From positions 1 to 32,936 of the forward strand of contig JAAELL010000183.1 in the NCBI GenBank assembly GCA_024226735.1: DNA of 32,936 nt, written 5' to 3'. Of the stretch, positions 1 to 6,769 are shown piece by piece. This DNA comes from a bacterium (GTDB lineage Bacteria; Planctomycetota; UBA1135; GCA-002686595). Numbering within the stretch: the stretch's first letter is position 1; the number at the start of each line of letters is the position of its first letter. A program made the position numbers and the translations under genes. The notes beneath the pieces are model-generated. The model was not told where the DNA came from. It made no database searches and was given only the letters and a program-made list of their open reading frames with translations.

Positions 1-1233
1 AACACGCTCGGCATCGGCTGCGCGGACACCTACGGCGCCGGCCTCAACGACGGCCAGTTCGGCTGGGCCAAGTGGGGCATCGAAGCGACCCGCGGTGAGT
101 GGTTTGTCATTCCCCCGGGCCCGACCAACGACTCCGGCACCGTCCGTGGTCGCCTGCAGATCGAGACCGCCAAGCTCAACGACGCGAACGCCGTCTACGT
201 CGCCGAAGGCCAGTACGTCTCCGGCCACGACCAGCAGGCCGGCCTCGGTCAGAACAACCAGTCCTGGCGCTACGTCCAGGGCAACACGAACCTGACCAAC
301 ATCGGCGGCATGCACATGTTCGAGCCCGGCATCTTCGCCTGGCAGAACACCCACAGCGACGTGGTGATCACCGAGATCAACAACGTCGACGAAGGCGGCA
401 CCGGTATCCACGGCTACATGTGGCTCGCCTCGCGCGCACGCCAGGTCTCTCCGACCGAGTGGCGCTACGACTACGCGATCCAGAATTCGAACTCCGACGG
501 CGGCGTCGGCTCGATCGACGTCAACCTGCTTTGCTCGGGCGCGACGATCACCAGCCTCGAGCACCGCGGTGTCCGTCACCACTCCGGCTCCCCGTACAGC
601 AACGGCGCGTGGACCGGCAGCACCTCGAGCCTCGCGGTGAGCTGGGCGACCGAGTCCTTCGGCCAGAACCAGAACGCCAGCGCGATCCGCTGGGGTGAGC
701 TGCACTCGTTCAGCTTCATCGCCAACGCGTCGCCGACGAACGGCGGCTCGGTCACGGTCGGCGTCTTCGACCCGAGCGCCGGCACGACGATCACCGGCGA
801 CGCCATCGTCCCCTCGGGCGGCGGCTTCGAGTTCCCGGCGTACTGCACGGTCACCAACAACTCGACCGGTTTCCCGGCGCAACTGCTCGCGACGGGTAGC
901 CCCGTCGTGGCCGACAACAACGTCGAGCTGACGGCGACGACGATCCCCGTCAACAACTTCGGCTACTTCCTGATGTCCGAGACGCAGCAGTTCGATCCGA
1001 CGCCCCCGGGCAGCGCGGGCAACCTCTGCCTCGGCGGCAACATCGTCCGCTTCGCGCAGGACATCCTCGACTCGGGTCCGTTCGGCTTCGTTCAGTTCCA
1101 GCCGGACGCCAACAACCTGCCGAACGCGACGGTGTGGTCGGCTGGGCAGACGTGGACGTTCCAGTACTGGACGCGCGACGGGCAAGGCCCGACGAACTTC
1201 ACGAACGCCGCGGCGATCACCTTCTGTCAGTAG
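1..1233 (+). CDS. Secreted protein of unknown function, 5'-truncated by the window edge (paralog 1)
   Basis: The frame is open from base 1 to a TAG at 1231-1233 (410 residues visible). It matches the complete protein encoded at 1739-3310 from that protein's residue 114 onward, with roughly four in five residues identical by eye, so about 113 N-terminal residues including the expected signal peptide lie outside the window. Shared blocks include GLNDG, GEWFVIPPGPTN, EGQYVSGHDQQAGLG, GGMHMFEPGIFAWQNTH, SPTEWRYDYA and GELHSFSF. The last ~130 residues (from the Cys of CTVTNNSTG, through FGYFLMSETQ, NLCLGGNIVRF and AGQTW-FQYWTRD) form a module also found as orphan fragments at 23078-23476 and 28888-29190. 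I do not recognise an enzymatic motif. Conserved cysteines and the signal peptide of the paralog suggest an extracytoplasmic protein. The stop codon lies inside a long hairpin. Confident as a gene; function unknown. Confidence 0.9.
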   Translation, partial: NTLGIGCADTYGAGLNDGQFGWAKWGIEATRGEWFVIPPGPTNDSGTVRGRLQIETAKLNDANAVYVAEGQYVSGHDQQAGLGQNNQSWRYVQGNTNLTNIGGMHMFEPGIFAWQNTHSDVVITEINNVDEGGTGIHGYMWLASRARQVSPTEWRYDYAIQNSNSDGGVGSIDVNLLCSGATITSLEHRGVRHHSGSPYSNGAWTGSTSSLAVSWATESFGQNQNASAIRWGELHSFSFIANASPTNGGSVTVGVFDPSAGTTITGDAIVPSGGGFEFPAYCTVTNNSTGFPAQLLATGSPVVADNNVELTATTIPVNNFGYFLMSETQQFDPTPPGSAGNLCLGGNIVRFAQDILDSGPFGFVQFQPDANNLPNATVWSAGQTWTFQYWTRDGQGPTNFTNAAAITFCQ

Positions 1234-1272
1234 TTCTTTTGGGAGGGGCGGAGGCCCCGCCCAAAAGAACTA
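1231..1272 (+). repeat. Composite element A, hairpin 1, containing the TAG stop codon
   Basis: TAGTTCTTTTGGG (1231-1243) pairs perfectly with CCCAAAAGAACTA (1260-1272). Inside lies a single A/G mismatch, then GGGGC/GCCCC with a GGAG loop. The stop codon of the upstream gene is the first three bases of the stem. No T-run follows, so a classical intrinsic terminator is not supported. The same arrangement recurs at 25106-25150 on the other strand. Confidence 0.9.
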
Positions 1273-1291
1273 GCGACCCCTCCGGGGTCGC
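1273..1291 (+). repeat. Composite element A, hairpin 2 (3-nt loop)
   Basis: GCGACCCC (1273-1280), loop TCC, GGGGTCGC (1284-1291): a perfect 8-bp stem abutting hairpin 1. The counterpart in element B (25089-25105) is CGACACC, loop TTC, GGTGTCG. One stem pair changes C-G to A-T, so pairing is kept while sequence differs. Confidence 0.85.
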
Positions 1292-1306
1292 ACGTTATCC
1301 CTGGGC

Positions 1307-1326
1307 ACCACGCCTGACGGCGTGGT
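1307..1326 (+). repeat. Composite element A, hairpin 3 (TGAC loop)
   Basis: ACCACGCC (1307-1314), loop TGAC, GGCGTGGT (1319-1326): a perfect 8-bp stem. Element B has CACGGC-TGAC-GCCGTG (within 25056-25075, read on the minus strand). The loop is identical and one pair is swapped from C-G to G-C. The linker between hairpins 2 and 3 shares GTTAT/GTTTAT and a trailing GGC between copies, and AGC follows the third stem in both. Confidence 0.85.
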
Positions 1327-1337
1327 AGCCGGGGGTG

Positions 1338-1460
1338 CGAGACGTGGACGGGGGGGCGCAGGACGGGGGGGGCGCAGGACGGCGAGACGTGGACGGGGGG
1401 GCGCAGGACGGGGGGGCGCAGGACGGGGGGGCGCAGGACGGCGGGGCGCAGGCGGGGGCG
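1338..1460 (+). repeat. G-run tandem array (about 15-bp unit) of composite element A
   Basis: Repeats of about 15 bp on the pattern GGACGGGGGGGCGCA run through this stretch, twice interrupted by GAGACGTGG. Each unit carries a run of up to eight G on the strand of the upstream gene. Reading frames through it give only low-complexity DGGAQ-type repeats, an artefact of a period divisible by three. At least five runs of seven or more G, or near that, could form G-quadruplexes in RNA or DNA. Confidence 0.85.
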
Positions 1461-1738
1461 CGTAGTAGGCCTCGACCGTGGCGCGGCGTTCACGCTGGTC
1501 GGACGACCTGTGGGAGGGCCTGCGGGAATGCCGATTCAGTTGGCCTCTTGGGGGTCTCCTTGGGCGTGTCTCGATGAGGTACCAGGCCCCTCGCTCTTGA
1601 ATAGGGCGGGGAGCTTTCTTCGTTCCGAGCCTGCATGGAGGTGTCGGAGGGGTATCCGGCAGGGGGGAGTTCCCATACAGTGACTCGACTTATCGATCGG
1701 AGGGCCATGCAGGCCCGGACTCAAGCTTCTTCACGACC
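1461..1738. other. Rest of the intergenic region between the two paralogs
   Basis: The gap between the paralogs is 505 bp. After the G-run array, about 280 bp remain with no supported gene. A small hairpin GGGCC-ATGCA-GGCCC sits at 1702-1716, about 25 bp before the next start. This stretch must hold the promoter of the second paralog if that gene is transcribed separately, but I see no convincing -35/-10 pair. Confidence 0.5.
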
Positions 1739-3310
1739 ATGATGAAACGTCTCAGCCTGGCGGTCGGGTTTTGTGCTCTGACCAGCTCGTCGGTGCTTGC
1801 GCAGAACCTGCCTGACGTCGCCGTCTCGCGGGTCAACGACAACGCCGCTTACTACGGAGAGGTAGGGGGCATCGGTGCCTTCTCCATCTCCACCACGTCC
1901 TGCAACGTCGGCAACGTCGTCATCGACTGGCTCGATCCGTGGGACATGCCGGTGATCGCCCAGAACATGTTCATGATCAAGGACGGGCACATCGAGCACC
2001 TCGGCTACAGCTTCCTCAAGGACAGCTTCTGCGCCGTCTCCGAGCCGACCTGCGGCACGTGCCAGCCGACCAACTGCAACACGCTGGGCATCGGCTGCGC
2101 CGACACCTACGGCGCCGGCCTCAACGACGGCCGCAACGGCTGGGCCAAGTGGGGCATCGAAGCGACCCGCGGTGAGTGGTTCGTCATTCCCCCGGGCCCG
2201 ACGAACGAAAACAACACCATCCGCGGCCGCCTGCAGGTCGAGATGGCCAAGCTCAACGACGCGAACGCGGTCTACCTCGTCGAAGGCCAGTACGTCTCGG
2301 GCCACGACCAACAGGCCGGCCTCGGCCATAACAACCAGTCGTGGCGCTACGTCCAGGGCAACACGAACATGAACAACATCGGCGGCATGCATATGTTCGA
2401 GCCGGGCATCTTCGCCTGGCAGAACACGCATGACGACGTGATGCTCTCGGAGATCAACAACGACAACGAGGGTGGCACGAACATCCACGGCTTCATGTGG
2501 CTCGGCTCGAAGGCGACGCAGATCTCGCCGACCGAGTGGCGCTACGACTACGCCGTCCAGAACCTGAACTCCGACGGCGGCGTCGGTTCGATCGAAGTCA
2601 ACCTCCTCTGCGCCGGCGCGAGCCTCTCGGGTCTCGAGCACCGCGGTGTCCGCCACCACTCCGGCTCGCCCTACAGCAACGCTGGGTGGAACGGCAGCAC
2701 GACGGCCTTGTCCGCGCGTTGGGAAACCGAAACCTTCGGCGCGAACCAGAACGCCAGTGCGATCCGCTGGGGCGAGCTGCACTCGTTCAGCTTCGTCGCG
2801 GACACCCCGCCGACGAGCCAAGGCACCGTCACGATCGGCGTCTTCGACCCGAGCGCCGGCACCACGATCAGCGGCAGCGCGATCGTTCCGTCGAGCCCCG
2901 GCTTCGAGTACCCCGCGTTCTGCACGGTCAACAACAACTCGTCGGGCCAGCCCGCGAGCCTGACCGCGACCGGCAGCTCGGTCGTCGCGGATAACAACAT
3001 CTCGATGACCGTCACGGACCTGCCGACGTTCAACTTCGGCGTCTTCCTCATGTCCGAGACGCAGCAATTCACCCCGACGCCCCCGGGCAGCGCGGGCAAC
3101 CTCTGCCTCGGCGGCAACATCGTCCGCTTCACGGACGACATCCAGAACTCCGACCTGATCGGCTTCGTGTTCTTCCAGCCGGACGCCAACAACCTGCCGA
3201 ACGGCACGGTGTGGCAGGCTGGCCAGACCTGGGCCTTCCAGTACTGGACCCGCGACGGCCAGGGCCCGTCGAACTTCTCGAACATGGCGGCGATCACCTT
3301 CTGCGACTGA
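1739..3310 (+). CDS. Secreted protein of unknown function, complete (paralog 2)
   Basis: 523 residues. The start is ATG at 1739, with a second ATG directly after it at 1742; either gives the signal peptide (MKRLSLAVGFCALTSSSVLA, cleavage after AQ). The mature part has many aromatic and Asn/Gly-rich segments and conserved cysteines (a CGTCQPTNC cluster near residues 103-112, then IGCAD). No catalytic motif is recognised. The last ~130 residues, from CTVNNNSSG to ITFCD, form the same C-terminal module as in paralog 1 and the orphan fragments at 23078 and 28888; inside it are FGVFLMSETQ, GSAGNLCLGGNIVRF, AGQTWAFQYWTRDGQ and NFSN. Codons strongly favour C-ending forms, which could mean high expression (inference). 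Unlike paralog 1 it ends FCD-TGA and is followed by a standard terminator. Probably an abundant extracytoplasmic or surface protein; function unknown. Confidence 0.92.
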   Translation: MMKRLSLAVGFCALTSSSVLAQNLPDVAVSRVNDNAAYYGEVGGIGAFSISTTSCNVGNVVIDWLDPWDMPVIAQNMFMIKDGHIEHLGYSFLKDSFCAVSEPTCGTCQPTNCNTLGIGCADTYGAGLNDGRNGWAKWGIEATRGEWFVIPPGPTNENNTIRGRLQVEMAKLNDANAVYLVEGQYVSGHDQQAGLGHNNQSWRYVQGNTNMNNIGGMHMFEPGIFAWQNTHDDVMLSEINNDNEGGTNIHGFMWLGSKATQISPTEWRYDYAVQNLNSDGGVGSIEVNLLCAGASLSGLEHRGVRHHSGSPYSNAGWNGSTTALSARWETETFGANQNASAIRWGELHSFSFVADTPPTSQGTVTIGVFDPSAGTTISGSAIVPSSPGFEYPAFCTVNNNSSGQPASLTATGSSVVADNNISMTVTDLPTFNFGVFLMSETQQFTPTPPGSAGNLCLGGNIVRFTDDIQNSDLIGFVFFQPDANNLPNGTVWQAGQTWAFQYWTRDGQGPSNFSNMAAITFCD

Positions 3311-3317
3311 TCGGAGC

Positions 3318-3345
3318 TCGACGCTACGCCCGAGGGCGTAGTCGA
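3318..3345 (+). other. Stem-loop downstream of paralog 2
   Basis: TCGA (3318-3321) pairs with TCGA (3342-3345) around a 2-base bulge, then CTACGCC and GGCGTAG close a CGAG tetraloop. It lies between the stop codon and the Rho-independent terminator and may protect the mRNA 3' end (inference). Confidence 0.6.
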
Positions 3346-3354
3346 TCCACTAAC

Positions 3355-3394
3355 GCGAGCCCCGCGCCCCAATGCGCGGGGCTCGCTCTTTTTC
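3355..3394 (+). terminator. Rho-independent terminator of the secreted paralog
   Basis: GCGAGCCCCGCGC (3355-3367), loop CCCAAT, GCGCGGGGCTCGC (3374-3386): a perfect 13-bp GC-rich stem followed at once by TCTTTTTC. This is the only classical intrinsic terminator I find in the window. It contrasts with the U-tract-less structure after paralog 1. Confidence 0.93.
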
Positions 3395-3538
3395 CCGTGA
3401 TTGCGGGCAGAACGGCTCGCTTCGGAGCAGCGTGCGGAGTGCGGGCTCAAGCCATAGCCAACGCTTCTCGACAACAGTCCTACAATTGCGCCGTCGACTC
3501 GCGGCGATGAGCCCCCGGACAGCGACGGCGCAACAGCG

Positions 3539-4576
3539 ATGACCAAGAGCAGCACGAAGAAGAAGGACACCTCGCCCGCCGATGTGAGCCCGGCCAGCGT
3601 GGACCACCTGATGTCCCTGCAGTCGCACCTCCTGCTGGAGGAAGCGAAGCACCCGGAGGCCACCGGTCAGTTCACCTGGATTCTCTCCGCGCTGAGTCTG
3701 TCAGCGAAGTACATCGCCGCCCGCTGCCGCATGGCCCGCCTCGAGGCCGTGCTCGGCGAGGTCGGAAACGAGAACGTTCAGGGCGAGAAGCAGCAAAAGC
3801 TCGACGTCATCGCCAACGACACGCTCCTGCGAGCGCTCGGCACGCGCCACGGCGTCGCCATCGTCGCCTCGGAGGAGGACGACAAGCCCGCGATCCTGCA
3901 CACCGAGACGGCCGGCGAGCGGCCCTACGTGGTGCTCTTCGACCCGCTGGACGGCTCGTCGAACCTCGACACGGGGAGCGCCGTCGGGACGATCTTCAGC
4001 GTCCTCCAGCACGACCGCCGCGCCAAGGACGCCGAGGGCTCGGTCCTGCAGCACGGTACGCAGCAGGTCGCCGCTGGCTACATCCTCTACGGCCCCGCCA
4101 CCGTGTTCGTCCTGACGACGGGCAACGGCGTGCAGATGTTCGTGCTCGATCCGTCGATCGGCTCGTTCCTCTTGGTCGACAGCGACGTCCGCATCCCCGA
4201 CGGACACAAGAGCTATTCGGTCAACGAGGCCTACTCCGCGTCGTTCCCCGAGGGCTACCGCAACTACCTCGCGTGGGCCCACAACAACGGCTACTCGGCC
4301 CGCTACGTCGGGACGATGGTCGCGGACGTGCACCGCGTCTTGCTCAAGGGCGGCGTGTTCATGTACCCGCCGACGGACAAGGCCCCGTCTGGCAAGCTGC
4401 GCCTGATGTACGAGGCGAACCCGATGGCGATGATCATCGAGCAGGCCGGCGGCAAGGCGTACTCGGGCACGATCCGCACGATGGAGGTCGAGCCGGAAGC
4501 GATCCACCAGCGGACGAGCGTCGTTCTCGGAACCGCGTCCGAGGTCGACCGCGTCCTGAGCTACTTGAAGGACTAG
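3539..4576 (+). CDS. fbp: Class I fructose-1,6-bisphosphatase
   Basis: 345 residues, the usual length for the family. The enzyme hydrolyses fructose-1,6-bisphosphate to fructose-6-phosphate and phosphate, the committed step of gluconeogenesis, in the cytoplasm with Mg2+. Metal-binding motifs are clear: SEEDD at residues 111-115 and DPLDGSSNLD at 135-144. Further family blocks are YSVNEAY, YVGTMVADVHRVLLKGGVF and GKLRLMYEANPMA followed by EQAGGKA. The N-terminus carries about 20 extra Lys/Ser/Pro-rich residues before the core. The gene stands alone on the plus strand, 228 bp after the preceding gene. A TACAAT hexamer at 3481-3486 resembles a -10 box but has no good -35 partner. Its 3' end meets, after 20 bp, the truncated M1-peptidase gene coming from the other strand. 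Confidence 0.97.
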   Translation: MTKSSTKKKDTSPADVSPASVDHLMSLQSHLLLEEAKHPEATGQFTWILSALSLSAKYIAARCRMARLEAVLGEVGNENVQGEKQQKLDVIANDTLLRALGTRHGVAIVASEEDDKPAILHTETAGERPYVVLFDPLDGSSNLDTGSAVGTIFSVLQHDRRAKDAEGSVLQHGTQQVAAGYILYGPATVFVLTTGNGVQMFVLDPSIGSFLLVDSDVRIPDGHKSYSVNEAYSASFPEGYRNYLAWAHNNGYSARYVGTMVADVHRVLLKGGVFMYPPTDKAPSGKLRLMYEANPMAMIIEQAGGKAYSGTIRTMEVEPEAIHQRTSVVLGTASEVDRVLSYLKD

Positions 4577-4596
4577 TGGGGTGTACCCGAAGTTCG

Positions 4597-5235
4597 TCAC
4601 ATCTCCGGGAGGTACCAGAACGTGAAGTCGAAGCTGCCCCCCTTCTCCTCCGACATCAGCTTGCCGTTGGTCGCGACGAACAGTCCGCGCGGCACGGTGA
4701 TGCGCAGATCCATCGAGTCCGGCTCGTCCGAAGGATGGTCCTTGCACGGCCACCACAGATCGGCGCCCTCGCCCTGGCACGACGTCGCGATCCAAGGCTC
4801 GCCGCTCTTGGTCGTCGTCCACGTGAACCCGCCGTCCCAGGGAGGATTCGGCGCCTCGCGCGGGACGCCGCCGTAGGCGACGGCGATCACGACCTCCTGA
4901 CCCGGAACCGCCACCGGACCGGGCACGGCGATCTGAATGCGCCCGTCCGCGTGAGTGAACTCGAGCTCGCGGTCGCCGCTCGTGATCCGCTCGACGTTCA
5001 GGCGCTGGTCGAGGTCCAGCGCCATGGTGGTCGTCGGGTGCAGGATCTCGGCGCGCATCGCGAGCGTGCCGTCGATGCGCTTGGCCTCGGGGTCGACCGA
5101 CAGCGACAAGTCGTAGTGCTTGACGTCGTAGGCGGCTTGCTCGGCGATGAGCTCGCCGCCCGAGCCATTGCGTCCTTGGGCGAGGACCGAGCCAGTCGTC
5201 GCGAACCAAACGGCGAGGGCGATGCAGCGCTTCAT
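4597..5235 (-). pseudogene. N-terminal fragment of an M1-family (aminopeptidase N-like) metallopeptidase
   Basis: 212 residues starting at ATG 5235 with a clear signal peptide (MKRCIALAVWFATTGSVLAQ), 14 bp after the exonuclease stop, so probably its co-transcribed neighbour. The body matches the N-terminal beta domain of secreted M1 peptidases: YDVKHYDLSLSVDPEAKRIDGTLAMRA-type opening, PWDGGFTWTTTKSGEPWIATSCQGEGADLWWPCKD-type block, and a P-less DSMDLRITVPRGLFVATNGKL stretch. The protein stops at FTFWYLPEM, just where the catalytic domain should follow. The GxMEN and HExxH zinc motifs are absent, and only 20 bp separate the stop from fbp. Complete relatives usually exceed 500 residues, so this looks like the leftover 5' end of a deleted gene. 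A functional stand-alone beta domain is less likely but possible. Confidence 0.8.
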
Positions 5236-5249
5236 AACGCTGGCCTGGA

Positions 5250-6125
5250 TTACTTCTTCCACTGCCGGATGCGAGCACGCAGGGTCCCGAACCCGAACTT
5301 GGCGAACAGGGCGTCGACCCGCTCGGGGTCCGCACCGTTGTACTCCAGTTCGCCGATCCGTGCCGTCGCCGGAGCGTCGCAGGCGAGGTTGGCGAGGCTC
5401 TTGGAGAGCCGTGCCGACTCGCGTCCTTCCTCCAACTTGCGTCTTACCGAGCGCGCGCCGCGCAGTTCGAGCTGCTCGACGCGTTCGAGGTCCGCGTACA
5501 GCTCCTCGAGACCGCCGAACTCGGCGAGCAGGGCGACCGCGGTCTTCGCGCCGACGCCCGCGACTCCTGGGATGTTGTCGACGCTGTCGCCCGCGAGGCC
5601 CAGGTAGTCGGCGATCTGATCGGGCCTGACGCCGAACTTCTCACGCACCTCGAGAGCGCCGTAGCGCTTGTCCTTGGCGAAGTCGAAGAGCTCGACGCGT
5701 TCCTCGACGAGCTGCGCGAGGTCCTTGTCGGAAGACACGACGACGACCTCGTGCCCGTCGGCCAAGAGCTGGGCCGTCAGCGTGCCGATCAGATCGTCGG
5801 CCTCGTAGCGCTCATCGCTGTAGTAGGGCGAACCGAGCGCGGCCGCCATCTCCTTGCACGCCGCCAGCTGATCCACGAGCTCCTGCGGCGGCAGCTCGCG
5901 CTGCGCCTTGTACTCGGGATAGATGTCGTTGCGAAAGCTCGTGGTCAGGCTCTCGTCGAACGCGAAACCGAGGTGCGTCGGGCTCTGCTCGCCCAGGTAG
6001 CGCAGGACGAAGCTCGCAAAACCGTAGACGGCGCTCGCCGGGCGGCCTTCGGTGTCGAGCATCTCGGGGAGCGCGAACCACGCGCGGAAGATGTAGGGGC
6101 TGGCATCGACGAGATGGACGCGCAT
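5250..6125 (-). CDS. Stand-alone 5'-3' exonuclease / flap endonuclease (PolA N-terminal-like)
   Basis: 291 residues with the PIN-like fold of the 5' nuclease domain of DNA polymerase I, but no polymerase domain. Family motifs: the first metal Asp in VDAS (Asp7), FDES at 57-60, the EADD cluster at 108-111, SSDKD at 131-135, and the helix-three-turn-helix GDSVDNIPGVAGVGAKTA at 179-196 that binds duplex DNA. It would remove RNA primers or 5' flaps in the cytoplasm. It could be the cell's accessory nuclease beside PolA, or a partner of a PolA lacking this domain; the window cannot tell. Its ATG is the end of a perfect inverted repeat shared with the divergent fetA-like gene 35 bp away. The truncated M1 gene follows 14 bp downstream. 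Confidence 0.93.
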   Translation of the reverse strand: MRVHLVDASPYIFRAWFALPEMLDTEGRPASAVYGFASFVLRYLGEQSPTHLGFAFDESLTTSFRNDIYPEYKAQRELPPQELVDQLAACKEMAAALGSPYYSDERYEADDLIGTLTAQLLADGHEVVVVSSDKDLAQLVEERVELFDFAKDKRYGALEVREKFGVRPDQIADYLGLAGDSVDNIPGVAGVGAKTAVALLAEFGGLEELYADLERVEQLELRGARSVRRKLEEGRESARLSKSLANLACDAPATARIGELEYNGADPERVDALFAKFGFGTLRARIRQWKK

Positions 6126-6163
6126 GGTGGGTACGTTAGAGGAGCGGTAACGTACCCACCATG
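6123..6163. promoter_or_regulatory. Perfect 16-bp inverted repeat spanning a divergent gene pair and both start codons
   Basis: CATGGTGGGTACGTTA (6123-6138) and TAACGTACCCACCATG (6148-6163) are exact reverse complements around the 9-nt spacer GAGGAGCGG. The outer bases include the ATG codons of the exonuclease (minus) and the ABC ATPase (plus). Both genes therefore have the same 13 bases before ATG. TAACGT lies 7 bases before each ATG, compatible with a -10 box and leaderless mRNAs. An operator for a dimeric regulator is an alternative. Confidence 0.85.
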
Positions 6164-6769
6164 ACGCTCTTGCTGTGCCGCGGCCTCGCGCGCCGCCCCT
6201 GGTTCGAAGACGTCGACTTCACCCTCGACGAGGGGGAGCTCGTCGTCGTCTCCGGTCCCTCGGGCTCGGGCAAGACGCTCCTCCTGCGAGCGCTAGCGGA
6301 TCTCGACCCGCTGGACTCCGGCGCCGTCGCGCTCGCCGGCCGATCGCGCGACGCGTTCACGCCGTCCGCCTGGCGAGCGAGCGTTATGTACCTCCACCAG
6401 GACCCGGTCCGAGTCCCGGGCCGCGTCCGCGACAACCTCGACTGCCACCGCGCACTCCAAGTCCATGCGGAGCGGCCGCCGTCCGAAGCCTTCGGGCTCG
6501 ACCCGGACGCTGAGATCGAGCGCATCTCGGGCGGCGAGGTGCAGCGGCTCGCCCTGCGCCGGGCGCTCGCTCTCGGCCCGCGCGTCCTGCTGCTCGACGA
6601 GGCGACGAGCGCGCTGGACGCCAAGGCCGCGCTCGCCGAGGAGCGAGCGGTGCAGGCGTGGGCGCGCGAGACGGGCGGCGCGGTCCTGTGGGTGTCGCAC
6701 GACGATGCCCTGGCCCAGCGGCTATCCGCGCGCAGCCTCGCGTTTCCCATGACTCGAGCCCGCGCATGA
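6161..6769 (+). CDS. fetA: ABC transporter ATP-binding subunit, FetA-like
   Basis: 202 residues, a compact ATPase as in FetA/YbbL. Motifs in order: Walker A GPSGSGKT (32-39), Q-loop YLHQD (77-81), signature ISGGEVQRLAL (122-132), Walker B VLLLDEATSALD (142-153), and the switch histidine in WVSHDD. It pairs with the downstream membrane protein through an ATGA overlap (6766-6769). In E. coli the FetAB pair is reported to export iron and help under oxidative stress; the substrate here is inferred from the partner family. Translation starts at ATG 6161, the tip of the divergent inverted repeat. GAGGAG at 6139-6144 is rather far upstream for a Shine-Dalgarno site, which fits unusual initiation. 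Confidence 0.88.
   Translation: MTLLLCRGLARRPWFEDVDFTLDEGELVVVSGPSGSGKTLLLRALADLDPLDSGAVALAGRSRDAFTPSAWRASVMYLHQDPVRVPGRVRDNLDCHRALQVHAERPPSEAFGLDPDAEIERISGGEVQRLALRRALALGPRVLLLDEATSALDAKAALAEERAVQAWARETGGAVLWVSHDDALAQRLSARSLAFPMTRARA

Noticed and set aside
1231..1272. Intrinsic terminator after paralog 1
   Set aside because: The stem is strong, but it includes the stop codon and has no T-run. The true terminator type is seen at 3355-3394 for comparison.
1231..1330. Diversity-generating retroelement homing signal (stop-proximal hairpin after a variable gene)
   Set aside because: There is no reverse transcriptase, no template repeat and no adenine-biased variation between the paralogs. The three-hairpin layout also differs.
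1335..1577. Open frames with DGGAQ pentapeptide repeats, and Pro-rich frames on the opposite strand
   Set aside because: They arise from the 15-bp G-run array, whose period is divisible by three. There is no ribosome site or domain, and the frames run through hairpin and array sequence.
1721..3067. 448-residue minus-strand frame antisense to paralog 2
   Set aside because: It has Arg/Val/Asp-rich shadow composition, no signal or domain, and overlaps a well-supported gene.
3701..5335. 544-residue minus-strand frame across fbp and the M1 remnant
   Set aside because: It is antisense to a clear fbp and overlaps the exonuclease end. Composition is that of high-GC shadow frames.
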